Assembly (NCBI RefSeq): GCF_037335815.1
Contig: NZ_CP147841.1
Location: 806,001 to 870,000 of the forward strand
Direction: 5' to 3'
Length of the DNA: 64,000 bases
Source of the DNA: Salinirubellus litoreus
GTDB taxonomy: Archaea; Halobacteriota; Halobacteria; Halobacteriales; Haloarculaceae
Shown here in pieces: positions 1 to 7,547 of this stretch. Position 1 is the first letter of the stretch. Each line of letters begins with the position of its first letter. The notes beneath the pieces are model-generated. The model was not told the DNA's origin, did no database searches, and saw only the letters and a list, made by a program, of their open reading frames with translations. The translations under genes and the position numbers were made by a program.

Positions 1-225
1 GTGGTCGGCGACGAGCGCGACGCGCGGGTTCGCGTCGACGTCGCGGACCCGGCGGAGTTCCCCGGGTCATACCGCCTTCGGTTTCTCGTCGATCGGCGTG
101 ACGATGCGGTCGCCGGCGAACGCGAAGCAGACCGGGACGGCGTGGGGCCGTCCCTCGGCGTCGGCCGTCGCCAGTCGGGCGACCCGTGCGGTCTCCAGGT
201 AGGCTCGTTCCCGTGGGTCGAACAT
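1..225 (-). pseudogene. PPOX-class split-barrel protein, interrupted by an in-frame stop, runs off the window
   Basis: The minus strand from ATG 225 encodes a flavin/F420-binding split-barrel start (ARVARLATADAEGRPHAVPV, then an RIVTPIDEKPKAV segment). A TGA (plus-strand tca at 67-69) interrupts the frame at codon 53. The same frame continues after it with PGELRRVRDVDANPRVALV, which is the expected next part of this family, to the window edge. Both halves are therefore in one frame and only one codon is nonsense. Seen: the stop and the conserved flanks. Inferred: a recent inactivating mutation or a sequence error. No alternative start after the stop would restore the N-terminal barrel strands. 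Confidence 0.7.
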
Positions 226-322
226 ACGTCATCGAGTCGCCCATCGGGCATGAGTTCGCCGGGTCGAGACCCGTGCCGGCCGTCCCGGACCGCCGGGGTC
301 GGACGCCGGTGAGGGAAGGGGG

Positions 323-1135
323 TCAGGGCTTGTCGGTGCCGTGCATCCACTCGAGCGCCGCATCCAGCCCCTTCTCGTCGCGGATCTCGCGGAACCGCCT
401 CGCGGTCTCGGTCTCCATCGTCATCGTCCCGACGTACTCGGCGACGCGGCCGTACCGCCGGTAGCCCTGGGCCTCCTGAACGTCGTTCACCATCGCCTTC
501 GCGACGGCGACGGCGGTACCGGGCGTCTTCCGTATCCCCGCGAGTTCGGTCTCGACTGTGGCTTCGAGTTCCCCCTCGGGGACGACCCGGTTGACCATGC
601 CCATCCGCTCGGCGGCCTCGGCGTCGACGGTCTTGCCCGTGTAGAGCAGTTCGCGGGCGTCCTTGAGCGAGTCGGTGACGAACGGGAGGACGAACTTCGG
701 CGGCGGCTCGCCGAAGTGCATATCGGGGTAGCCGAACGTCGAACCCTCGGTGGCGAAGGTCAGGTCACAGCAGACGGCGAGGTTACACCCGCCGGCGAGC
801 GCCGGGCCGTCGACCGCCGCCAGGACCGGGAGCCGCGAGGAGAAGATCGCTTCCAGGTGGGTCCGCTGCGACAGCACCCGCTCGTCGAGCGTGCGCTCGG
901 TCTCCCCCGCCCCGATGTCGTACCCGGCGGAGAACGCCCGGCCGCGGCCACTGAGGACCACGGCACGGACGTTCTCGCTCCCTTCGGCGCGGTCGAGCGC
1001 GTCCTCCAGCTCCGCGAGCAGCGTCGGCGAGAGCGCGTTGAGCGTCCCCGGACGGTCGAGTTCGATCCACGCGGTCCGGTCCTCGACGGCGTAGTCGAGA
1101 CAGTCGTAGTCGTTGTCCTTGTCGTTCCCTGCCAT
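323..1135 (-). CDS. Enoyl-CoA hydratase/isomerase family protein
   Basis: A 270-residue crotonase-fold protein, normal length for the family, expected to act on acyl-CoA in the cytoplasm. The two oxyanion-hole stretches are visible: GRGRAFSAGYD at about 63-73 and ALAGGC at 112-117. The two residues that are catalytic glutamates in true enoyl-CoA hydratases appear as Asn118 (GGCNLAVCCD) and Asp138 (FGYPDMHFG). Classical 2-enoyl hydration is therefore doubtful, and an isomerase or another crotonase reaction is as likely. It stands alone on the minus strand with 82 bp to the next gene upstream. The ATG at 1135 precedes a short acidic N-terminus and no better start is visible. Confidence 0.85.
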   Translation of the reverse strand: MAGNDKDNDYDCLDYAVEDRTAWIELDRPGTLNALSPTLLAELEDALDRAEGSENVRAVVLSGRGRAFSAGYDIGAGETERTLDERVLSQRTHLEAIFSSRLPVLAAVDGPALAGGCNLAVCCDLTFATEGSTFGYPDMHFGEPPPKFVLPFVTDSLKDARELLYTGKTVDAEAAERMGMVNRVVPEGELEATVETELAGIRKTPGTAVAVAKAMVNDVQEAQGYRRYGRVAEYVGTMTMETETARRFREIRDEKGLDAALEWMHGTDKP

Positions 1136-1217
1136 GACCGGTGGTCACGGTCCGCACACAAGTACGGTCGGGTGGCGAGCGGTCGATCGTCCCGCGACGG
1201 CCGCCGGAGATGCCCGC

Positions 1218-2273
1218 TCAGCGGTCGTCGGGGAACTCCTCTCTCAGCGCGACGGGGTTCCGGAGCTGCGAGTTGAACGGGAAGGTGTCGGCCGTCCGGC
1301 GCGCGACGACCGTCAGCCGGACGACGTACGACGCCAGGACGAGGAACGGCGCGAAGCCGGCGGTCAGCACCGCGGGGACGAGCACGGAGAGCGTCCCGAC
1401 GGGGAGCGGCGGCTCGGAGCCCGGGACCGTGTAGAGCAGCATCAGGACGACCGCCACGATCTGGATCGGCACGCCGACGTAGAGCAGGTAGCGCGAGAGC
1501 TCCGACACCTCCGACTCGATGAAGACCGTCCTGAACATCCGGCTCGCGACCTCGATGTGCTTCAGCACCTCGGTCAGCCGGTCGAGCGGCTCGCCGACCT
1601 GTTCGGTGAACTCGTCGGCGTGCTCGGTCCGGAGGTACCACGTCCGGTGGACGTAGTTCTCGTAGTCGGCGGTCAGGGACGTGAACAGCGCGTGTTTCAG
1701 CCCGCTCGACGGTCGGCCGAGGAGGTCGATCACGTAGTCGGTGTGGGACCGCAGGCCGTCGACGAGCGCCGTCAGCTCCTCGCGGGCACGCTTCGTCCGC
1801 CCCTCCGACGAGACCCGTTCCAGCTCCTCGAGGTCGGCGTGGACGCTCCGGTAGAGCGCCAGGAAGAACGCGTCGGGCTTGACGGGCATGAGCCGCCGGC
1901 CGACGGTCCCGGCGACGTCCTCGCGGTAGGCGATCGTCTCGCCGATCTTCCCCCTGATCTCGCCGGGGGATTCGAGCCGACGGCCGAGGACGAACTGTCC
2001 GAGCGAGGTGACGATGGTGATGAGCGTGAAGTTCGCGCCGATCAGCGCGAACAGCAGGAAGAGGACCGGAGTCTCCTTGCGGAGCGGGGCCAGGCCCGAG
2101 GCCACCGCGAGCGCGAACGCCGCCGCCACCGGGACGATCCCGAGCACGCTCACCAGCCGTCGATCCCCGGTCAGCACTACCCACTCGGTCGGGTCGTATC
2201 CGAACAGTTCGACCTCGAACGCGAGCCACGAGACGAAGCCCGCGGACTCCTCGTCGCCTCGGCGACCGGTCAT
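1218..2273 (-). CDS. Conserved haloarchaeal integral membrane protein of unknown function
   Basis: 351 residues. Four hydrophobic segments are visible in two pairs: about 40-60 (SVLGIVPVAAAFALAVASGL) and 68-90, then after a roughly 170-residue soluble region about 270-290 and 300-325. The soluble middle is helical and charged (EELERVSSEGRTKRAREELTALV). The layout, two membrane pairs around a cytoplasmic or external helical domain, resembles small channel or sensor scaffolds such as bestrophin-like proteins, but I see no diagnostic motif. No operon partner: neighbours on both sides are separated by about 80-130 bp. Function unknown. Confidence 0.75.
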   Translation of the reverse strand: MTGRRGDEESAGFVSWLAFEVELFGYDPTEWVVLTGDRRLVSVLGIVPVAAAFALAVASGLAPLRKETPVLFLLFALIGANFTLITIVTSLGQFVLGRRLESPGEIRGKIGETIAYREDVAGTVGRRLMPVKPDAFFLALYRSVHADLEELERVSSEGRTKRAREELTALVDGLRSHTDYVIDLLGRPSSGLKHALFTSLTADYENYVHRTWYLRTEHADEFTEQVGEPLDRLTEVLKHIEVASRMFRTVFIESEVSELSRYLLYVGVPIQIVAVVLMLLYTVPGSEPPLPVGTLSVLVPAVLTAGFAPFLVLASYVVRLTVVARRTADTFPFNSQLRNPVALREEFPDDR

Positions 2274-2401
2274 CGGTACCGCCGTGTGCCGCCGGGGACA
2301 TATTCGGTCCGGTCGACTCTATGTCCGGCGGGACTCTGGCTCGCCGTACACCCCCCCTCCCGGTCGCTCGTCCCGTCGGGTCTTCGTCCGTCGTGTCACC
2401 C

Positions 2402-3085
2402 TTACGAACTCTCGCTCCGGGTCGGGAGCTGCGGGATCAGCCACGAGAGGAACGCGTCCTGACTCCTCGTCTGGAGCCAGACGGTCCCCTCCCCGGTGAA
2501 CTCACAGACCAGCCCCTCGCCCGACAGCAGCGAGGACTTCAGCCCGCCGACGCGCTTCACGTCCCAGGAGACCGTCTCGGTGAACGCGACGACGTGTCCG
2601 GTGTCGACGACGTGACGCTCTCCGGGGCCGAGCTCGACCGGCTCGACCGCGCCGTAGCTGGCGAAGAAGGTCGGGCCGCTACCCGTGAGCGTCAGCAGGA
2701 ACAGCCCCTCGCCGCCGAAGAAGGACCTGGTTCCGCCGAACTCCGTGTCGAGTTCGATGCCGCGCTCGGCGGCGACGAACGCCCCCGACTGGACGTACAG
2801 CGTCTCGTCGTCGATGTCGTGGTGGACGACGTCGCCCGGAAGCGGCGGGGCGAGCGTCACCGATCCGCCCTCCGGCGCGGTGAACGTGTTCCGGAAGAAC
2901 GACTCCCCGCCGAGCACCGAGCTCTTGACCGACGAGAGCAGCCCGCCGCCGCCCCGATCGGTCTCGATCTCGACGCCGTCGCTGTGGCTCACCATCGCGC
3001 CCGCCTCGGCGGTGAGCGCCTCGCCCGCCTCGAGCGAGACGTCGAGCAGGGCGTACGACGGCCGGTGTCGGATCTCGTGTTCCAT
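2402..3085 (-). CDS. TIGR00266/AIM24 family protein
   Basis: 227 residues with the features of the AIM24 (TIGR00266) beta-helix family: N-terminal HEIRHRPSYALLDVSLEAGE, the signature EAGAMVSHSDGVEIET, a glycine-rich GGLLSSVKSSVLGGESFF, and later FGGEGLFLLTLTGSGPTFFASYGA. Members are about 220-260 residues, mostly uncharacterised in prokaryotes; the yeast relative is mitochondrial. No signal peptide, so probably cytoplasmic. The ATG at 3085 fits the usual family start. It shares its orientation with the amidase gene upstream but the 98-bp gap suggests separate transcription. Confidence 0.88.
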   Translation of the reverse strand: MEHEIRHRPSYALLDVSLEAGEALTAEAGAMVSHSDGVEIETDRGGGGLLSSVKSSVLGGESFFRNTFTAPEGGSVTLAPPLPGDVVHHDIDDETLYVQSGAFVAAERGIELDTEFGGTRSFFGGEGLFLLTLTGSGPTFFASYGAVEPVELGPGERHVVDTGHVVAFTETVSWDVKRVGGLKSSLLSGEGLVCEFTGEGTVWLQTRSQDAFLSWLIPQLPTRSESS

Positions 3086-3183
3086 ACCCGAACTGTCTCC
3101 CGATCGTATATGAATCCTGCCGCCGAGTCACCGACGGGAGCCGAGCGATCCGCCTCGGCGGGCCTGACCGGACGATCCTTCGC

Positions 3184-4629
3184 TCAGTAGGGGTAGCGGT
3201 CCCGCCACGGACGAACGCGCTCGAACGCGGCGCTCGCAGCGAGAACCTCGTCGTCGGCGAGCCGTGGACCGACGAGCTGCATCCCCACGGGGAGGCCCTC
3301 GTCGGTCAGTCCTGCGGGTATCGACGCGGCCGGGTTCCCGGTCATGTTGAACGGCTGGGTGAGGAGCCACCCCCGGCGCGGCTCGACGGACCGGCCGTCC
3401 ACCTCGGTGGGGAGTTCGCCGATCTCGAACGGCGGGACCGCGAGCGTCGGCGTGGCGAGCAGGTCGTACTCCTCCAGGATCCCCTGGACGAGTTCCAGGA
3501 CCCGCGTCCGGGTCCGGTCGGCGGCCTTGTACTCCCGGGTGGAGACCGTCTCGGCCTCGAGGATGGTCTCGACGGTGCTCTCGGCGAGACGGTCGCGGTC
3601 GGCTCCCCGAGGATCGAGGTCGCCCTCCTCCTCCAGGCTATCGAACAGCGACTCCCAGAGCACCTTCGCGAACGTGTAGTAGGCGTCGAGCACGTCGTCC
3701 TGGGCGAGACTCGGATCGAGGTCGATCCGCTCGACGGTCGCGCCCGCCTCCTCGAACCCGTCCACGGCGTCGTCGATCACGTCCCGAACCGCCGGGTCGA
3801 TGGGGTAGATGCCGAGGTCGGGGCTGTAGGCGATCGAGACGCCCTCGATCGAGCGGCGGGTCGCGGCGGCGTACTCGACCTCCGGTTCCGGCAACGAGAA
3901 GGGGTCGAGGGGGTGCGGCCCGGCCATCACGTCGAGCATGAGGGCGGCGTCTTCCACCGTGCGGGCCATCGGCCCGAGGTGGCTGAACGGCGTGTGGTCC
4001 CCGAAGCCGTTGCGTTCGTCGACCCGCGCGATCCGGCCGAACGTGGGTTTGAGGCCGTAGACGCCGCAGAACGAGGCCGGCGTCCGGATCGACCCGCCCG
4101 TATCCGAACCCTGCGCCAGCGGGACGAGCCCGTCGGCGAGCGCGGCACCCGCACCCCCGGAGGATCCCCCCGAGACGCGATCGGGCGCGAACGGCGTTCC
4201 CGTCGGTCCCGCAACGCGGTTGTGGGTCGTACAGCCGAGGCCGAACTCGGGCGTGTTCGTCTTCCCGACGACGATGGCCCCCGCATCGAGGAGGCGGTCG
4301 ACGAACGGGGAGTTCGCGTCGGAGACGTTGTCCTCGTAGAGCTTCGAGCCGTACGTCGTCCGCACGCCCGCGACGTCGTCGAGGTCCTTGATCGCGACAG
4401 GGACGCCGTGGAGTGGCCCCAGTTCCTCGCCCGTCTCCACGGCGTGTTCGGCGCGCTCGGCGCCCTCCCGGGCACGCTCGTCGGTGACGGTCACGAACGC
4501 GTTCGTCCGATCGTTGCGCTCGTCGATCGACTCCAGCACCTCGTCGACCACCTCGACGGGCGAGAGGTCGCCGTCCCTGATCCGCCTCGCGATGCCGGCC
4601 GCCGTCATGTGTGCCACGTCCGGGCTCAT
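3184..4629 (-). CDS. Amidase (amidase-signature family)
   Basis: 481 residues from the ATG at 4629. The complete Ser-cisSer-Lys centre is visible: Lys81 in HGVPVAIKDLDD, the cis-Ser within SGGSSGGAGAA (about 156), and the nucleophile Ser180 in GSDTGGSIRTPASFCG. It hydrolyses an amide, substrate not predictable. It resembles GatA but has no GatB/C neighbours and contains its own lid segments, so it is more likely a catabolic amidase. A longer reading frame reaches 4770, but its extra 47 residues are low-quality and overlap the promoter region shared with the divergent purO gene, so 4629 is preferred (ATG 4608 is an alternative). Confidence 0.88.
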   Translation of the reverse strand: MSPDVAHMTAAGIARRIRDGDLSPVEVVDEVLESIDERNDRTNAFVTVTDERAREGAERAEHAVETGEELGPLHGVPVAIKDLDDVAGVRTTYGSKLYEDNVSDANSPFVDRLLDAGAIVVGKTNTPEFGLGCTTHNRVAGPTGTPFAPDRVSGGSSGGAGAALADGLVPLAQGSDTGGSIRTPASFCGVYGLKPTFGRIARVDERNGFGDHTPFSHLGPMARTVEDAALMLDVMAGPHPLDPFSLPEPEVEYAAATRRSIEGVSIAYSPDLGIYPIDPAVRDVIDDAVDGFEEAGATVERIDLDPSLAQDDVLDAYYTFAKVLWESLFDSLEEEGDLDPRGADRDRLAESTVETILEAETVSTREYKAADRTRTRVLELVQGILEEYDLLATPTLAVPPFEIGELPTEVDGRSVEPRRGWLLTQPFNMTGNPAASIPAGLTDEGLPVGMQLVGPRLADDEVLAASAAFERVRPWRDRYPY

Positions 4630-4732
4630 GCGATGGACCGAGTGGTAGCCATCGGGTGAAAAATCCCCACGTCGGTCCGGTGTCGACCCCGTGACCGCAA
4701 CCGTTAGGGTTCGAACGGATGCAGGGACGGGC

Positions 4733-5317
4733 ATGTACGTCGGCCGCTTCCTCGTCGTCGGTCCCGGCATCGCCGCCTATCGCGTCTCCTCCCGATCGTT
4801 CCCGAACCGGCGGGTCACCGAGCGCGACGGGACGCTCACCGTCGGCCCGACCCCGGACGCCCCCGAGACGGACAACCCCTACGTCGCGTACAACTGCGTC
4901 CGACCCGTGGAGCACCCGTCGGGTTCGATGGTCGTGGTCGGGAACGGCTCGCACGTCGATCCCGTCGCGGAGAAGATCGAACTCGGCTACCCCGCCCGCG
5001 ACGCGCTCGCGCTCGCGCTGCTCGCGCTCGACTTCGAGAAGGACGACTACGACACCCCCCGGATCGCGGGGGTCACGAGCTCCTCGGGCGCGTACGTGGC
5101 GACCGTCCAGCGGGACCGCCTGCAGGTCGAGTCCGTCTCGGAGCCGACCCTCGTCGCCACTTACGAGCGGGACACCCCCGAGCCGTTCGCGCTGGAGGCA
5201 GGTACGGCAGAGGCGGCCGCGCGCGAACTCTACGATCACGAGTTCGAGCACGCGGTCTGTGCGGCGGCGGCGACCGTCGACGACGGCGGTACCGAGACGG
5301 CCCTCTACAACGGGTAA
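4733..5317 (+). CDS. purO: IMP cyclohydrolase, archaeal PurO type
   Basis: 194 residues beginning MYVGRFLVVGPGIAAYRVSS, the characteristic start of archaeal PurO, which closes FAICAR to IMP in the last step of purine synthesis. Conserved stretches include SSRSFPNRRV, YVAYNCVRP and GNGSHVDPVAEKIELGYPAR. The length fits the roughly 200-residue family. The frame is open upstream to 4691, but homologues start at the MYVGRF methionine, so 4733 is chosen. It is divergent from the amidase gene and alone on its strand, followed by the convergent aspartate kinase gene. Confidence 0.92.
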   Translation: MYVGRFLVVGPGIAAYRVSSRSFPNRRVTERDGTLTVGPTPDAPETDNPYVAYNCVRPVEHPSGSMVVVGNGSHVDPVAEKIELGYPARDALALALLALDFEKDDYDTPRIAGVTSSSGAYVATVQRDRLQVESVSEPTLVATYERDTPEPFALEAGTAEAAARELYDHEFEHAVCAAAATVDDGGTETALYNG

Positions 5318-5365
5318 GCGGCGAACGACGAGCGACCGGGGACCGATTCGACGTTCTCGACTCCG

Positions 5366-6550
5366 TCAGAACTCCTGCTGGACGGTCCGCAGGGCCTCCT
5401 CACGGTCGTCCCAGTCGACGAAGACGGCGATGCTGGTCGCCGAGGTGATGACGTCGTGGAGGGTGATGTGCTGGTCGGAGAGCGGGTTGATGATCTGACG
5501 GAGGATCCCCGGCTGGTTCGGGATCTCCCCGCCCGTGACCCTGATGACGGCGATGTCGTCCTCGACGGTGACCGACGAGAGCGTGTCGCTCCCGACGACC
5601 GTGTCGTGGAGGACGGTCTCGGCCTCCTGTGCGAGGTCGGCGTCGACGTAGAACGTCACCGAGTCCAGTCCCGAGGAGACCGCGTCGACGTTGAGATCGG
5701 CGTCGGCCAGCGCAGTCGTGAGCTGTGCCAGCACCCCTGGGGTGTTCCGGATGGCGCGCCCGGCGACCGTGATGCAGGAGAGCCGACCCTCCCGGAGGTC
5801 GATGAGGTTCTCGAACTGCCCCTCGATACGGGTCCCGCCCGTGAGCAGGTCGCCGTGCTGGTAGTGGACGACGCGGACGTTCATATCGGCCGCCTTGTAG
5901 GACAGCGCCGACGGCGCGACGACCTCGGCCCCGCGGAACGAGAGGTTCCGGAGTTCGTCGACGGTGATCTCCCCGACGTTTCGGGCCCCCTCGACGACCC
6001 GCGGGTCGCCGGTCATCACGCCCTCAACGTCGGTCACGATCACCACCTCGTCGGCGTTCATGTACTTGCCGAGCATCACCGCCGTCGTGTCCGAGCCGCC
6101 GCGACCGAGGGTGGTGATGTTGCCGGCGTGGTCCTGTGCGAGAAAACCCGTCATCACCGGGACGATACCCTTCGCGAGGTAGGCCTCGGCGACCGCCTGC
6201 GCCCGGGTCCGCGTCGCCTCGACGTCGACCTCCCCGTGCTCGTCGGTGATCACCGGCCAGTCCTCCGCGCCGGGTTCGAGGAACACCGAGTCGACCCCCC
6301 GGGCCGAGAGGGCGGCCTTCAGCATCCGCACGGAGGTCCGCTCGCCCATGGAGACGATCTCGGCCTCGTCGGCGTCGTCGGCCTCGAACGTGATGGCGTC
6401 GAGCAGGAAGTCGGTCGTCGATCCCATCGCGCTGGCGACGACGCCGACCTCGTGGCCCTGTTCGACCGCGGCGGCGATGGAGTCGGCCGCGCGGTTCACC
6501 CGCTCGCCGTTGCCGAGCGAGGTACCCCCGAACTTGGCGACTACCCGCAT
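5366..6550 (-). CDS. Aspartate kinase
   Basis: 394 residues, single-function aspartate kinase (aspartate to 4-phospho-aspartate, entry to Lys/Thr/Met synthesis). The N-terminal kinase domain has KFGGTSLGNGERV at 6-18, the TTLGRGGSDTTA loop around 170-181 and the TDVEGVMTGDPRVV segment. The C-terminal third holds two ACT domains (RNTPGVLAQLTTALADADLN and IPNQPGILRQIINPL), the usual place for feedback by end products. Starts at ATG 6550 with MRVVAKFGGTS. Monocistronic and convergent with purO. Confidence 0.93.
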   Translation of the reverse strand: MRVVAKFGGTSLGNGERVNRAADSIAAAVEQGHEVGVVASAMGSTTDFLLDAITFEADDADEAEIVSMGERTSVRMLKAALSARGVDSVFLEPGAEDWPVITDEHGEVDVEATRTRAQAVAEAYLAKGIVPVMTGFLAQDHAGNITTLGRGGSDTTAVMLGKYMNADEVVIVTDVEGVMTGDPRVVEGARNVGEITVDELRNLSFRGAEVVAPSALSYKAADMNVRVVHYQHGDLLTGGTRIEGQFENLIDLREGRLSCITVAGRAIRNTPGVLAQLTTALADADLNVDAVSSGLDSVTFYVDADLAQEAETVLHDTVVGSDTLSSVTVEDDIAVIRVTGGEIPNQPGILRQIINPLSDQHITLHDVITSATSIAVFVDWDDREEALRTVQQEF

Positions 6551-6700
6551 CGTCTCACCCGCCCGCGACCGTGGGTCTCGCGCGTCTCCGCGTTCATGCA
6601 GCCGGCTACCCCGTCCCTCCGGTTAACTGTGTCCCTCCGTTCCCACCGCGGACACGCCCGTCGATCGGTGGGGCCGATCGACAGCCCGGGGGCGCGCGGG

Positions 6701-6708
6701 GTTTAATC
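6701..6708 (+). promoter_or_regulatory. TATA-like element of the GNAT gene
   Basis: GTTTAATC lies 23-30 bp upstream of the ATG at 6731, the spacing of a leaderless haloarchaeal promoter. Confidence 0.5.
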
Positions 6709-6730
6709 CGCTGGGGTTCACAGAGGGGGT

Positions 6731-7126
6731 ATGGAAGTGCGGGACGCGGTCGAAGCCGACGCCGATCGGCTCGCCGAACTGACGGACACCCCGACCGACG
6801 TGATGCGGAACCTCGTCCACGACCGGACCGTCCGGGTCGCGGAGGACGACGACGAGGTGCTCGGTTTCGTCAGCTTCGACGCCCGGCGCGAGACCGTCCA
6901 CGTGACACAGCTCGAAGGGACGACCGGTGCGGAGGAGCGCCTGCTGGAGGAACCGTGCCGGTTCGCGCGCAACGAGGGGATGATCGTCGAGATGCTGGTC
7001 ACCGGCGAGGACGACGACCTGCAGGCGATCGCCGAGGCCGCCGGCTTCGAGAACCAGGGGACCGGGCCGGTGTTCGACGGCACCCCTACGGTCAGGTACC
7101 GACTGGAGTCGGGGCCAGCCACCTGA
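6731..7126 (+). CDS. GNAT-family N-acetyltransferase-like protein
   Basis: 131 residues. Begins MEVRDAVEADADRLAELTD, a typical GNAT beta1-alpha1, followed by RVAEDDDEVLGFVSFDARRETVHVTQL (strands 2-4). The end has the AEAAGFENQGTGPVFDG pattern seen after the acetyl-CoA site. The P-loop-like Q/RxxGxG/A motif is poorly preserved (EGTTGAEERLLEEPCRFA), so acetyl-CoA binding may be weak or lost. Substrate unknown. A TATA-like GTTTAATC 23-30 bp upstream supports the ATG. Single gene between aspartate kinase and the polD1 3' region. Confidence 0.7.
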   Translation: MEVRDAVEADADRLAELTDTPTDVMRNLVHDRTVRVAEDDDEVLGFVSFDARRETVHVTQLEGTTGAEERLLEEPCRFARNEGMIVEMLVTGEDDDLQAIAEAAGFENQGTGPVFDGTPTVRYRLESGPAT

Positions 7127-7384
7127 TCGACCGGCCGGCGAAGACCCGGCTCACAGGCGGCCGGGCACCCGGTCGACTCGTGACCTACGAGCGTCCTGGC
7201 GTACAGGCGGCACCCTCGCTCCCGCCGGACGGTGTGCCGCGCTCCCGCCCCGGCCACCCGGCGGCCGCTCTCGGACCACGACGGTGGTGGTCCCGTTCCA
7301 GTACTTGAAACTTCGTGAGGGGTGACGGGCAGACGACGGGGCCGAGAGTGCTCTCTGTCAGAACGATGGAACTGCTGACGGAGA
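7127..7384. other. Intergenic stretch without a recognisable gene
   Basis: Nothing convincing on either strand. It is GC-rich with short inverted repeats, and contains GTACTTGAAACTTC near 7302 but no recognisable promoter pair. It precedes the 3' hairpin element at 7385-7547. Confidence 0.5.
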
Positions 7385-7547
7385 GGCTAGCTCGCTCACC
7401 CGCGCCGAGCGCCGGGAGAGCTTTGCTCTCCCGAGCAGACGGCGGCCAGGGGCCGCCGTCGACGACCGCAGGGAGCGAGGCGCGCTTTTTCCCCACGTCT
7501 TTGCCTGAGCGAGGGCCGTTAGGCCCGAGCGAAGTGCAAAAAGTGGT
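7385..7547 (-). repeat. 3'-end hairpin element, copy A1 (behind polD1)
   Basis: Read on the minus strand, CCACTTTTTGC starts at the polD1 stop codon. It is followed by a GC hairpin (GGGCC-TAAC-GGCCC) and then GCAAAGACGTGGGGAAAAAG, so CCAC/TTTTTGC pairs with GCAAAGA/GTGG. Further downstream are CGCGCCTCGCTCC, two more GC hairpins and CTCGGCGCGGGTGAGCG-GCTAGCC. The 7473-7547 core is nearly identical to copy A2 at 10529-10605. It matches copies B1 and B2 in plan. Confidence 0.8.

Noticed and set aside
67..69. TGA as selenocysteine codon
   Set aside because: No SECIS-like structure is visible and Halobacteria are not known to use selenocysteine; the family has no Cys/Sec at this site.
760..2301. 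Long minus-strand open frame of 513 codons
   Set aside because: Arg/Pro-rich translation, a frame shadow of the membrane-protein and enoyl-CoA hydratase genes; typical of high-GC haloarchaeal DNA.
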